Below are positions 52,298 to 60,916 of a DNA stretch of 64,000 nt, piece by piece. The translations under genes were made by a program, and so were the position numbers. Under the pieces are notes generated by a model. That model saw only the letters and a list, made by a program, of their open reading frames with translations. It was not told the DNA's origin and did no database searches. This DNA comes from G963556115 sp963677015 (GTDB lineage: Bacteria; Planctomycetota; SZUA-567): NCBI GenBank assembly GCA_963677015.1, contig OY781533.1, positions 1,550,001 to 1,614,000 on the forward strand, read 5' to 3'. Position 1 is the first letter of the stretch. Each line of letters starts with the position of its first letter.

Positions 52298-54259
52298 CTA
52301 CTGGAGGTCTCGTGGTATCCAGATAAGGTTATCATCCATTCCGAGTTTATAAACCAGATTGTTGTAATATTTTTTATTTTGAGCTCGCAGGCTTACATCG
52401 CTGAACAGGAAGGTATAAGGCTGCTCGTCATGAATCAGACGATAAAATTTACGGAGAAGTTTTTTACGTTTTTCCGGATCGATACTTGTTCGTGCTTGCT
52501 CTATAAGTTTGTCAGCCTCTTTATTTCTGAAACTGATAAAGTTACTGCTCTGTTTCAGGTCGGCCTGTGAACTGTGCCAAACCTGATATGGATCCGGATC
52601 AAGTACTCCGGTCCAGCCTAGAATGCAGGAATCAAAAGATTTATTATTCAATTTGTCGACAAAAGCACTCCATTCAATTGGACTGAGGTCAAGCTGTATA
52701 CCGGCATTTTTAAGGTCAGATTGAATTATTGCTCCCATTTGACGGGCGGTAGAGCCGGAATTTGAGATCATTAAGGAGAACTTGAAGGGGGTTCTCTTGC
52801 CATCACCATTAAGATCTTTGTCGAGGAGACCGTCACCATCGGTATCATCCCAGCCACTCTCTTTCAGTAGTTTTAGAGCTTTGTCTGGAGTATATGGGAT
52901 CGGCTTAACTTCAGGATCAATATATGGTGATGAGCCGACAAACGGTCCGGCAATAATTTTACCGAAGTTGTAGCGAACGTCTTTCATTATGCGCTTTCTG
53001 TCTGTGAGCATGGTTAGAGCGCGACGTACATTGCGATCCTGAAATAGCGGCATTTCCTGGTTATAAGCCATATAGAACCAGGGAACGGCAGCGCTTATGT
53101 ACTGGAATTTTTCAATCTTATAGTCTTTGGGAGTTTTTCCTGCAATCTTCTTTTTATTCCAGTCAGAAGAATCCTGAATTGCGGTTGCTATATCAGGTGT
53201 TACTACCTTAAAATCACTGCTGCCGGTTTCTTTCATCCATTGTTCAGGAGTAAGTCCCATAAGATCGATACCGCCTTTTTTCAGTTCAACAAGCTGAATA
53301 TTCGGTTCCGGCATTACTTTATACCTTACCTCTTTAATATAGGGTTTCGGCCCATAATAATTTTCATAGCGTTTGAGTGTAAGTGACTCTCCTTTTTTCC
53401 AGCTATCAAGATAATATGGTCCACAGCCAATAATAAACTGGTTGCGTTTGCTGGTAATCATCTGAGCGGCGAATTCACTATCGGTCCACGAAGGATCTGG
53501 ACGGTAGTAATGTTTTGGTAGTGGCGAGAGTGTGAGTGAGATCCCTTTGGAGAGAGCATAAGGTTCTTTCCAGATGATTTTGAAAGAGTAGGTGTCAATC
53601 TTTTCTATTCGGTCAACAAGTTTAAAATAGGTCCGAATAGGATCGCAGGGAATCTTCTGATTATTTATTGTCTCCCAAAAGAAGATGAAGTCATCAGCGG
53701 TAACCTCTTTGGCCGGGACTTTTTCTCCAGTTACCGGGTCTACGTATGGATGCCAGGTGACACCTTTTTTAAGGTGAATAGTGTAAGTCAGGCCGTCTTC
53801 AGAGATTTCCCATTTTTTTGCAAGTTTTGGTTCGTAACGTTCAGGCTCCATAAGATTTCTTGCAGCCAGGGTATCGTTACAGGCGGAGTCAATCATTGAG
53901 GTAGTTGCTTCGGAACGGACTAGGCTGTTTAAGTTTCCTGAAAATGAGGCTATCGCCTGAGTGATAATACCACCACTTACAGCATCATCGGGTCTGAATT
54001 CTGAGTTTGCAAAATGCGTGAATGTTGCAGTGTTTTCCGGAGATGAAGTGTTTGTACTGACGGGAGCTGCTATTCTGATGTTTGCGATTTTTTCTTTAAG
54101 GTTTTCAATATTGCTGTTGAGAAAATCGATTTTTTCAGTATTTTCTGCTACAGCTACGGTGTAGCGACTGTTTGAATCAATAAACAGGTAAAAACCAACT
54201 ATATTACTCAGCAGCAGTAATATCAGGACAATGATCATGCAGCCTGAACGATCATTCAT
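52298..54259 (-). CDS. Peptide ABC transporter substrate-binding protein, OppA-type, membrane-anchored
   Basis: The 653-residue protein is of the SBP_bac_5 family and delivers peptides or similar ligands to the permeases. It has an uncleaved-looking N-terminal membrane helix (about 8-27), a coiled-coil stretch (about 40-63), then the binding protein from about 85 (RNLMEPERYEPKLAKKWEISEDGLTYTIHLKKGVTWH, PYALSKGISLTLSPLP, YYGPKPYIKEVRYKV). A Ca-binding-like DTDGDGLLDKDLNGDGK lies near 470. AAGGAG precedes the ATG at a good distance. It heads the operon with OppB and OppC types. Confidence 0.93.
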   Translation of the reverse strand: MNDRSGCMIIVLILLLLSNIVGFYLFIDSNSRYTVAVAENTEKIDFLNSNIENLKEKIANIRIAAPVSTNTSSPENTATFTHFANSEFRPDDAVSGGIITQAIASFSGNLNSLVRSEATTSMIDSACNDTLAARNLMEPERYEPKLAKKWEISEDGLTYTIHLKKGVTWHPYVDPVTGEKVPAKEVTADDFIFFWETINNQKIPCDPIRTYFKLVDRIEKIDTYSFKIIWKEPYALSKGISLTLSPLPKHYYRPDPSWTDSEFAAQMITSKRNQFIIGCGPYYLDSWKKGESLTLKRYENYYGPKPYIKEVRYKVMPEPNIQLVELKKGGIDLMGLTPEQWMKETGSSDFKVVTPDIATAIQDSSDWNKKKIAGKTPKDYKIEKFQYISAAVPWFYMAYNQEMPLFQDRNVRRALTMLTDRKRIMKDVRYNFGKIIAGPFVGSSPYIDPEVKPIPYTPDKALKLLKESGWDDTDGDGLLDKDLNGDGKRTPFKFSLMISNSGSTARQMGAIIQSDLKNAGIQLDLSPIEWSAFVDKLNNKSFDSCILGWTGVLDPDPYQVWHSSQADLKQSSNFISFRNKEADKLIEQARTSIDPEKRKKLLRKFYRLIHDEQPYTFLFSDVSLRAQNKKYYNNLVYKLGMDDNLIWIPRDLQ

Positions 54260-54465
54260 TATTTGTACTCCTTGCTTGAGGACTTATAAAATTGTTAATT
54301 ATTATCATTATTTTATAGGTCAATTCAAGGAGAATACGGCAAAATGCAGAAAACTTCATCAGGCTGAAATTTTAATTGCACTTTGATAACAGTGTTAAAT
54401 TTTTTCCAGATATGAATGTGCTATCAAAATCAATAGCAACCAGACAGAAAATAAAGCCATATAAA

Positions 54466-54495
54466 ATACTCCATAAAGTTTATAATATGGAGTAT
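54466..54495 (-). terminator. Hairpin downstream of the 54532-55128 gene
   Basis: ATACTCCAT (54466-54474) pairs exactly with ATGGAGTAT (54487-54495). On the minus strand a T-rich run follows, so it likely ends the hypothetical gene before the OppA operon. Confidence 0.6.
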
Positions 54496-54531
54496 CGGGA
54501 AAATTACAGAAAAACTAGAGTCAAAGTTGAA

Positions 54532-55128
54532 CTAGCCGGCAGCAACAAAGGATTGTTTTGTCTCGAGCGTGCTGAAAGGTTTACGCTTATCCGGCCAGCC
54601 AAGTCGCCACATGAATGTCTCGACGAAAAGATCAGAATTATATTTACTGCGCAGTAATTCTTCAGCGTAGTTTCTTATCTGCTGTTCACCGATATGTTCT
54701 GCGCCAAGTTCCTGTATGCTGCGTAACAGCTGTACTCGGGAACGTTTGAGGTTGATCGCTTCTTCTGTGGTCTGTTTCCATTGTTCAGACCATGAATGAC
54801 AGGATTTGTTTAACTTTGAAATCACTGTATTTATTGCGCTCTCAGACTCGCAGATATTTGTGACTGTTGATTCTTTGAGGTCAACTCCCTGCTGGAAATA
54901 GCCATCATCACCAAAATATTTTAATACTTTTATCATTTCTTCACTGCTTTCCGGTCTGGTGACATTGAAATGAAAGAGTGCCCGCAATCCTCCATCACTG
55001 TCATAACGCAATTTGCCGCCAAGACCACGTAATGCATCAGGGGTTATTCTGTCTATATCTTCATTCCCGAAACTGACAGACACGCCGTACCATTTGCGTC
55101 CAAGTTCGGTTACTGTTATTTTGCTCAT
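54532..55128 (-). CDS. Hypothetical cytoplasmic protein, 198 residues
   Basis: No family recognised. The first 75 residues are mixed alpha/beta (MSKITVTELGRKWYGVSVSF, then GGLRALFHFNVT), the middle (about 85-155) is helical and charged, and the end is basic/aromatic (ETFMWRLGWPDKRKPFSTLE). No signal peptide or membrane helix is present. GAGAT lies upstream of the ATG. The gene is transcribed toward the OppA operon but a hairpin separates them. Confidence 0.65.
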   Translation of the reverse strand: MSKITVTELGRKWYGVSVSFGNEDIDRITPDALRGLGGKLRYDSDGGLRALFHFNVTRPESSEEMIKVLKYFGDDGYFQQGVDLKESTVTNICESESAINTVISKLNKSCHSWSEQWKQTTEEAINLKRSRVQLLRSIQELGAEHIGEQQIRNYAEELLRSKYNSDLFVETFMWRLGWPDKRKPFSTLETKQSFVAAG

Positions 55129-55428
55129 CGCAGGTATCTCATTTTCGATCAGATAATTTCTATCAACTTTTATCGGAAATAATACATAAATACTTATGTT
55201 AATGCAAGTTAAAAATAATGATATTCTTATAAATCGTAAATTGTGATTAGTGTCTAGTTGTTTTCCGCTTTAGAACCGCTTGTCAGGGGTTTTTGACGCA
55301 TTTTGATAGCATATAAGTTCAATTTAGCGTCGGTATCAGTGTTTTCTGGATTATTAATATTATGTATAGTCTATTTCGACTTGAAAATTCTTTCTTTTTG
55401 AATTATTATTGAGCACAGATTTAGTAAA
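55129..55428. other. 300-bp divergent intergenic region before the FHA/HD-GYP gene
   Basis: AT-rich and non-coding. It contains a promoter candidate for the HD-GYP gene at 55381-55409. I see nothing else in it: no RNA gene, no terminator and no clear repeats. Confidence 0.5.
55381..55409 (+). promoter_or_regulatory. Sigma-70-type promoter of the FHA/HD-GYP gene
   Basis: TTGAAA (55381-55386) and TATTAT (55404-55409) are 17 bases apart. Transcription from about 55416 would leave only about 13 bases before the ATG at 55429, but 40 before the TTG at 55456, which has its own ribosome site. Confidence 0.5.
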
Positions 55429-55455
55429 ATGTTAATAATTGTGGGAGATTTGATA

Positions 55456-57057
55456 TTGGATGGTAAATTTGTGGTTATAAGCGGTAGGAATAAGGGTGAA
55501 ATTTTTGATATCACTCCTAGAAAGGCTCTGGTTGTCGGACGTGACTCCAGCAGTGATTTCTGCCTTAATGGAAAGATGATTTCCCGCAAGCATTTTTCTA
55601 TATACCAGAATGATAACCGGTTTCTGCTAAGTGATCTGGGTTCGCGAAACGGGGTTTATATTAATGGTGAAAAATCCGTAAAGCATCTTTTGGAAGATGG
55701 GGATATTATTCAGTTGGGGCAGGTTAAAATCAAGTTTTCGGTTTCTTCCGGTCTTTCTGAATTTCCTGAAGATGATACCGCTGAGCTTTGCAGTGATACA
55801 GGCACATCTACAGCAATATACCGGCAGAAGTTTAATGTCGACAATTTTTCATCTCTTGCTAGTGATACTGAATTTTCAGGCGGTAACTTTGAGCATTCAC
55901 GTTTGATGAGTATTTGTAATTTCTCCAGCAAACTTTTTTCGACAAAATCGATAAAGGCATTGCTGGGAACGGCATTGGAGGCCGCCTTGGAGTTAACCGG
56001 GGCTGAAAGGGCATCGGCATTATTGCTAGATCCTAAAACATCCGAGCCGCAGTCGGTTGTAACCAGATTTGCTGGAAGTGAGTATAGCGGTCAGTTCCCA
56101 ATTAGCAAAACAATTGTAATGGAGACTGTACGAACTCTGGAATCGGTAATAACCGGTAATGCTTCAGCTGATGAGCGTTTTTCAAATGGTGATTCGGTGG
56201 CTATAAGTAATATTTCCAGTGTAATGTGTGTTCCTATGATAACCCTTGACAGTCGGGTTCTCGGTGCTATTTATGTGGATAACTCCAGCGGACTCGAAGC
56301 GTTTAACAAGATGCATTTGGCTTTACTTGCCGCGATTGCCCATCAGGCGGCGGTAGCTGTTGAACGTACCAGTCTGTTTGATGATATAGAGAGACTTTTT
56401 ATCGGGGCAATTCATACTCTAACTGCCAGTATTGAGGCAAAAGATTATTATACTTGTGGCCACTCTGAGAGGGTTACATGCTACAGTCTACTTATTGCCG
56501 ATGAAATGGGGCTGGATAGTCATACGCGAGATGTTGTAGAGTTTTCAGGTATTATGCATGATGTCGGCAAGATAGGTATTCCTGAGTCTGTCTTGTGCAG
56601 TACTGGAAAGCTTACTCGTGAGGAAATGGAAATTATGCAGAGTCACCCGTTTAAAGGTGCTGAGATAATAAAGAATATGCCGGAGATATCTACTTTTGTC
56701 TCTACTAAAAAGGTTGCGGAGGCGACTTTGTTTCACCATGAACGTTATGATGGAACCGGTTATCCAGATGGGCTTAAAGGTGATGATATACCACTTGTGT
56801 CGCGTATCCTCTCGGTAGCTGATACTTTTGATGCTATCACCAGTAACCGGTCATACCGTAAAGGCAGAAACGCTCATACTGCTTTAAAAATTCTTAGTGC
56901 CTGTTCGGGAATTCAGATTGATCCGGTTGTGTTCAAAGCATTTGAAGAGGTTTATAAAAACGGGAAAATTAATCTTCTGGAAGCGGTCAACGTTCATTTT
57001 AACATGAATATTAAACGTTTGCGCGAGAATACGGTTTTTGATGATATTGAGGCGTAA
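55456..57057 (+). CDS. FHA-GAF-HD-GYP signalling protein, cyclic-di-GMP phosphodiesterase-like
   Basis: The product joins an N-terminal FHA domain (about 3-95; GRDSSSDFCLNGKMISRKH, GSRNGVYING), a GAF domain (about 155-305; VCVPMITLDSRVLGAIYVDN) and an HD-GYP domain. The last holds HDVGKIGIPESVL (about 367) and HHERYDGTGYPDGLKGDDIP (about 427), with all expected metal ligands. HD-GYP proteins break down c-di-GMP; FHA binds phosphothreonine and may link it to a Ser/Thr kinase such as the one at 40558. Start: GGGAG lies 8 bases before TTG at 55456, while ATG at 55429 has no ribosome site and little leader. It would add nine residues. Confidence 0.92.
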   Translation: MDGKFVVISGRNKGEIFDITPRKALVVGRDSSSDFCLNGKMISRKHFSIYQNDNRFLLSDLGSRNGVYINGEKSVKHLLEDGDIIQLGQVKIKFSVSSGLSEFPEDDTAELCSDTGTSTAIYRQKFNVDNFSSLASDTEFSGGNFEHSRLMSICNFSSKLFSTKSIKALLGTALEAALELTGAERASALLLDPKTSEPQSVVTRFAGSEYSGQFPISKTIVMETVRTLESVITGNASADERFSNGDSVAISNISSVMCVPMITLDSRVLGAIYVDNSSGLEAFNKMHLALLAAIAHQAAVAVERTSLFDDIERLFIGAIHTLTASIEAKDYYTCGHSERVTCYSLLIADEMGLDSHTRDVVEFSGIMHDVGKIGIPESVLCSTGKLTREEMEIMQSHPFKGAEIIKNMPEISTFVSTKKVAEATLFHHERYDGTGYPDGLKGDDIPLVSRILSVADTFDAITSNRSYRKGRNAHTALKILSACSGIQIDPVVFKAFEEVYKNGKINLLEAVNVHFNMNIKRLRENTVFDDIEA

Positions 57058-57194
57058 TCCGTATTTGTATTATTACTTAATTATTCTTGTACTTTTCCTG
57101 ACTTTATATATTATAATATTAATGAGATTAATTATATATTTAGAAAGTATATGATTATTATGCTTTCGGAGTAAGTTTTTTATGAAAGGGCGGC

Positions 57195-58493
57195 ATGGAA
57201 AGTAAAGTAATCAGAGTAGGGGTGGTCGGTGCTGGGGTTGTTGGTTCTGGTACTATAGAAACTCTGCTGGAGCGTTCCGAACTTCTTGAAAGAAGAAGTG
57301 GAGTGAAGGTTGAACTGGCTGCTGTAGCTGAACTTGATACCGAGAGGGCGTTGGCTACCGGTGCGAGCAAAGATATTATCGTCGGTGATTTTAAAGATGT
57401 GACCGAGAATAAAGATATTGATATTGTTGTTGAGCTTGTCGGCGGTGTTGGCATTGCTGAAGCTATTGTAAAAAGTGCTTTGGAGAACTCAAAGGCTGTT
57501 GTTACCGCCAATAAGGCTTTGCTTTCTGAAAAGGGTGAAGGTTTATTTGCTCTGGCACGTGAAAAGAATGTCCCTCTTGCATTTGAAGCAGCTGTTGGCG
57601 GCGGAATTCCTTGTATTCTGGCGATCAGAGAGGGCTTGAATTGTAATAACTTTACCTCCCTTCTCGGTATTTTAAATGGTACTTGTAACTATATACTTAC
57701 CGAAATGATAGAGAACGGCGTTGAATATGCTGAATGTCTCAAGGAGGCTCAGGCATTAGGTTTCGCTGAAGCGAATCCAACAACTGATGTTGGCGGCTTT
57801 GATACTGGGCATAAATTATCTTTGCTCTCTGCCTTGGCGTTCGAGACCAATGTACAGTTTGATAAAATGCACATCGAGGGCATAGATAAAGTAGATCTCA
57901 GGGATGTTAAGTACGCCCAGGAGCACGGGTATACCGTAAAACTTCTTGCTGTCGCCAGACCTGTTGGTAAAAAGCTCTTTCTCTCGGTTCATCCGGCACT
58001 TCTACCCGTTGAGCATAACCTGGCGGGAGTTCATGGCTCGTTGAATGCAGTTTCGCTATATGGTGATGTTGTGCAGGAATCAGTGCTGGTGGGGCGTGGA
58101 GCCGGCAAGTTCCCAACTGCGTGTGCGGTTGTCTCGGATATTGTGGCGGTTGCGAGGCGTTTGAAATATTCGCCTGTTACACCGGGATGGGTGCCGCCAC
58201 TGGATTCTGCGTTTGAGCTGGGAGCCATTGATGATTATGTTACCCGTTATTATCTGCGTTTTACTGTGGCCGATAAACCTGGTGTTATAGCTAAGATTGC
58301 AACCGAATTGAGTAAAGCCGGAGTTAGTATTGCCTCTGTTAATCAGAAAGAACAACATGAAGAGCAGGGGGATGTGGCTGTTATCTTTATTACTCATTCT
58401 GCGCGTGAAGGTGATATCAAGAAAGCTCTTAAGGCAATAGACGGCACAGATTCAATTACTGCTGCTACTGTATTGCTCCGTATTGAAGAATAG
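57195..58493 (+). CDS. hom: Homoserine dehydrogenase
   Basis: The enzyme reduces aspartate semialdehyde to homoserine for threonine and methionine synthesis. The 432 residues give an N-terminal Rossmann motif GVVGAGVVGSGTIE, NKALLSEKG, the signature ILNGTCNYILTEM, then GFAEANPTTDVGGFDTGHKLSLL, and a C-terminal ACT domain (about 350-432; RFTVADKPGVIAKIATELSKAGVSIASV) that usually mediates threonine feedback. AAAGGG precedes the ATG. A strong terminator follows. It stands alone, with no thrB or thrC beside it. Confidence 0.97.
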   Translation: MESKVIRVGVVGAGVVGSGTIETLLERSELLERRSGVKVELAAVAELDTERALATGASKDIIVGDFKDVTENKDIDIVVELVGGVGIAEAIVKSALENSKAVVTANKALLSEKGEGLFALAREKNVPLAFEAAVGGGIPCILAIREGLNCNNFTSLLGILNGTCNYILTEMIENGVEYAECLKEAQALGFAEANPTTDVGGFDTGHKLSLLSALAFETNVQFDKMHIEGIDKVDLRDVKYAQEHGYTVKLLAVARPVGKKLFLSVHPALLPVEHNLAGVHGSLNAVSLYGDVVQESVLVGRGAGKFPTACAVVSDIVAVARRLKYSPVTPGWVPPLDSAFELGAIDDYVTRYYLRFTVADKPGVIAKIATELSKAGVSIASVNQKEQHEEQGDVAVIFITHSAREGDIKKALKAIDGTDSITAATVLLRIEE

Positions 58494-58520
58494 TTGCAGT
58501 TTAGGGAAATCTTAATTTTT

Positions 58521-58552
58521 AAACGGTCATTCTTTGAATGACCGTTTTTTTT
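58521..58552 (+). terminator. Rho-independent terminator of hom
   Basis: AAACGGTCATTC pairs with GAATGACCGTTT around a 3-base loop, followed by a run of eight Ts. This is a textbook terminator 27 bases past the hom stop. Confidence 0.93.
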
Positions 58553-58712
58553 GTATGTATTGTTACACTATTATGGCATTTGGGCTGCCTTGCTGTATTG
58601 TTATTTTACATATATTAAAATTGCTTGACAATGATTTTTTTTGCCGTTATACTTATTCATTCTTAGTGTGTCATTATTAAAAGTTATATTTTATGTAATA
58701 AGTTGGGGTATA

Positions 58713-59513
58713 ATGTTTAAACGAGCAATTGTTATCGTCAGCTTTGGTACAAGCCATGATCAAGCTTTAAATACGGGTATTGTTCCGATTGAACAAGAGG
58801 TTAGAACCAGATTTGGCGGATGTAAAGTGGCAAGAGCATTCATTTCAAGTACGATCCGAAATAAATTGAAGTCCAGAGATAATGTACACATTGACTCACC
58901 TGCAGAAGCGATAGAGAGATTACTGCGCAGTGGTTACTATAACATTATACTCCAGCCGGCGCTGGTGATTCCGGGTAAGGAATATGAGGCTTTAGTTGGT
59001 GTTGTTAAAGAGTATCAGAATATCTCTGATATTGTTGATATTGTAATTGGTACTCCACTTTTGCATTCAGAGGCAGATGTAAAAGAGTTTGCTGTCTGTG
59101 TTGAGAAATATATCTCAGAGCTGGATGATTCAACGGCTTTTGTACTTATGGGGCATGGAACGGAACATTTTGCCAATGCGATTTATCATCGTTTGCTGAA
59201 TATTATTAGAAAACGTTCTGACCAGTTTTTTTTAACTCTGATCGACGGTGAACCAACATTTGCTGAGGCTGTCGAGGAAATTCGTGAAGCAGGGTTTAAA
59301 AAAGCCCTTATACGTCCAATGCTTATAACTGCGGGTGAACATGCGCTTGTCGATATGGCGTCAGATGCAGATGATAGCCTGAAATCACAATTTATAAGGG
59401 CAGGAATTGAGTGTCAGTGTCTTTTGGAAGGTTTGGGAAGTTGTGATGTTGTTCAAAATATTTTTATTCGGCATATTCAAGATCTGATTGCGGATGATGT
59501 TTTAATTGTTTGA
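58713..59513 (+). CDS. cbiK: Anaerobic cobaltochelatase CbiK-type
   Basis: CbiK inserts cobalt (or iron) into sirohydrochlorin, the early step of anaerobic cobalamin or siroheme synthesis. Start ATG at 58713 is chosen since residues MFKRAIVIVSFGTSH match the family N-terminus; the longer frame begins at a TTG with a hydrophobic stretch and no ribosome site. In the 266-residue product, His148 in LMGHGTEHFA and His210 in TAGEHALVDMAS are the expected metal ligands, and Glu89 in PGKEYEAL matches the third. No signal peptide is seen. The other cobalamin genes are not in the window, so it could serve siroheme for the sulfite reductase-like protein at 1326. Confidence 0.92.
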   Translation: MFKRAIVIVSFGTSHDQALNTGIVPIEQEVRTRFGGCKVARAFISSTIRNKLKSRDNVHIDSPAEAIERLLRSGYYNIILQPALVIPGKEYEALVGVVKEYQNISDIVDIVIGTPLLHSEADVKEFAVCVEKYISELDDSTAFVLMGHGTEHFANAIYHRLLNIIRKRSDQFFLTLIDGEPTFAEAVEEIREAGFKKALIRPMLITAGEHALVDMASDADDSLKSQFIRAGIECQCLLEGLGSCDVVQNIFIRHIQDLIADDVLIV

Positions 59514-59573
59514 CTGATTTTAGATTTGATTTCTCGTTGCCGTACCGGAATTGACAATTTAAGCTTTTTATAT

Positions 59574-59604
59574 AATTATTCCCTGCTAGTAACAGGGAAT
59601 AATT
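59574..59604. terminator. Hairpin between convergent cbiK and LacI-family genes
   Basis: AATTATTCCCTG (59574-59585) and CAGGGAATAATT (59593-59604) are exact reverse complements around a 7-base loop, in the gap between two convergent genes. Confidence 0.75.
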
Positions 59605-59626
59605 ATTAAAATAGAGGCTAATCTTT

Positions 59627-60661
59627 TCAACTGCTGATATCCGCGACACTTCCACGACTTACAAGTTCTGAGCGTATGTGGAGCATTATACGTTCCGGCA
59701 TTTGTTTTTCAATACGGTCAATAAGTCTTGACATTGCAAGTCTGCCCATACGTTCCTTCTGAACCTTTACCGTTGTAAGCGGAGGATCAATTATAGAGCT
59801 GTATGGCAGGTCATCAAAGCCAATAATAGAAATGTCTTCGGGTATTTTATATCCGGATTCCTTCAGACCGCTACAGGCACCTATCGCCAGTACATCATTC
59901 GCCGCAATAAAAGCTGTTGGCAGTTTCTTCTGATTGTTAAGAAATTCCTGCATGTCATTTTTTGCTTCTTCAATAGTCGGCGTAAGTTCGCAGTAATACT
60001 GTTTATTAAAAGTTAGGCCATTCTTTTTTAGGGCCTGTTTCATTCCTTCAAAGCGTTCTTCGAAATTATTCAGCCAGAAAGAGCTGTTAATAAAACCTAT
60101 TTCGGTATGTCCGTTATCAATAAGCTGCTGGGTCGCTTTCATGGTTGCGCTTACATTATCAAGTGCAATTGAGTCTATGTGCTCAGAGGTGTGACGATCC
60201 AGAAGCACTATAGGCAGATCTTTTGAATATTCTGTAAGTTTACTCAAGTCTTCGTCGCTCATTTCAGTACCTAAAATGAGCATTCCGTTAATACTCCCGT
60301 CATTGAGTGATTCTATAATCGGTTGAATATCATCAACTGCACTGTCATTTATGTATGATATACTCATACTGAAGTTGTGTTCACTTGCCTGCGTTCCTAA
60401 CCCCTTGATAACATTGGATAGAAATTGACTGTCTTCTATCACATCATCTGCTGTTCGTTTAAAAACCAGAAAACAAATATTCTTTGCTTCTGATGAAGGA
60501 ATATTGATTGCAGGGAATTTTTGAGGATTGAAGTCGCTTTCAGCGATTGCATCTAAAATCCGCTGTCTGGTATTGCTACTGACACCTGGTTTATTGTTTA
60601 AAACCAGGGATACAGTGGCAGCGGATAATCCTAACTGCTTGGCTATATCTTTTGCACGCAT
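59627..60661 (-). CDS. LacI-family transcriptional regulator
   Basis: The 344-residue regulator has an N-terminal LacI helix-turn-helix (RAKDIAKQLGLSAATVSLVLNNKPGVSSNTRQRI, about 2-35) with the hinge after it, and a periplasmic-binding-type sugar-sensing domain (about 60-340; IVLLDRHTSEHIDSIALDN, ISIIGFDDLPYSSIIDPPLTTV). It likely represses the sugar genes just upstream (FGGY kinase and split transketolase), with a sugar or its phosphate as inducer. It is on the same strand, behind a hairpin. A LacI-type palindrome at 60769-60791 covers its own promoter. Confidence 0.94.
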   Translation of the reverse strand: MRAKDIAKQLGLSAATVSLVLNNKPGVSSNTRQRILDAIAESDFNPQKFPAINIPSSEAKNICFLVFKRTADDVIEDSQFLSNVIKGLGTQASEHNFSMSISYINDSAVDDIQPIIESLNDGSINGMLILGTEMSDEDLSKLTEYSKDLPIVLLDRHTSEHIDSIALDNVSATMKATQQLIDNGHTEIGFINSSFWLNNFEERFEGMKQALKKNGLTFNKQYYCELTPTIEEAKNDMQEFLNNQKKLPTAFIAANDVLAIGACSGLKESGYKIPEDISIIGFDDLPYSSIIDPPLTTVKVQKERMGRLAMSRLIDRIEKQMPERIMLHIRSELVSRGSVADISS

Positions 60662-60750
60662 TTTTTGTTTTCCCTGTTACGGTTGCTCTTTAATTCAGTT
60701 GTAATATAGAGATAGTGTGTTTTTCTGCACCACCGTATATTCTGCTACTG

Positions 60751-60779
60751 ATTATATATAAAAATTCAAATCAATGAAA
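60751..60779 (-). promoter_or_regulatory. Candidate promoter of the LacI-family gene
   Basis: On the minus strand TTTCAT (60774-60779) and TATAAT (60751-60756) are 17 bases apart. The -35 hexamer overlaps the palindrome at 60769-60791, which would suit repression by a bound regulator. Confidence 0.45.
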
Positions 60780-60791
60780 CGTTAATTGATT
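60769..60791. promoter_or_regulatory. Candidate LacI-type operator
   Basis: AATCAAT (60769-60775) and ATTGATT (60785-60791) form a 7-bp inverted repeat around GAAACGTTA, which has the central CG typical of LacI-family operators (TGAAACGTT). It lies about 110 bases before the LacI gene and overlaps the candidate -35. A role in autoregulation is inferred. Confidence 0.4.
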
Positions 60792-60869
60792 ATTTTGTGT
60801 TTGGTTCTACAAAAATGTTCGGAAATTATGTAAGGGTTGTTCAAATTTAGAGTTCTTTTGTTTAAAAAC

Positions 60870-60904
60870 TGTATGCAGTGATTAATTGCCAAGCACTGCA
60901 TACA
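60870..60904 (-). terminator. Hairpin downstream of the FGGY kinase gene
   Basis: TGTATGCAGTG (60870-60880) pairs exactly with CACTGCATACA (60894-60904), 13 bases past the kinase stop. A T-run follows on the minus strand at 60862-60868. It probably ends the transketolase-kinase operon and separates it from the LacI gene. Confidence 0.7.
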
Positions 60905-60916
60905 AGTGTAATTAAG

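Noticed and set aside
54376..54657. Short open frame on the plus strand between OppA and the hypothetical gene
   Set aside because: It runs through a terminator hairpin and into the end of an antisense gene, with no ribosome site.
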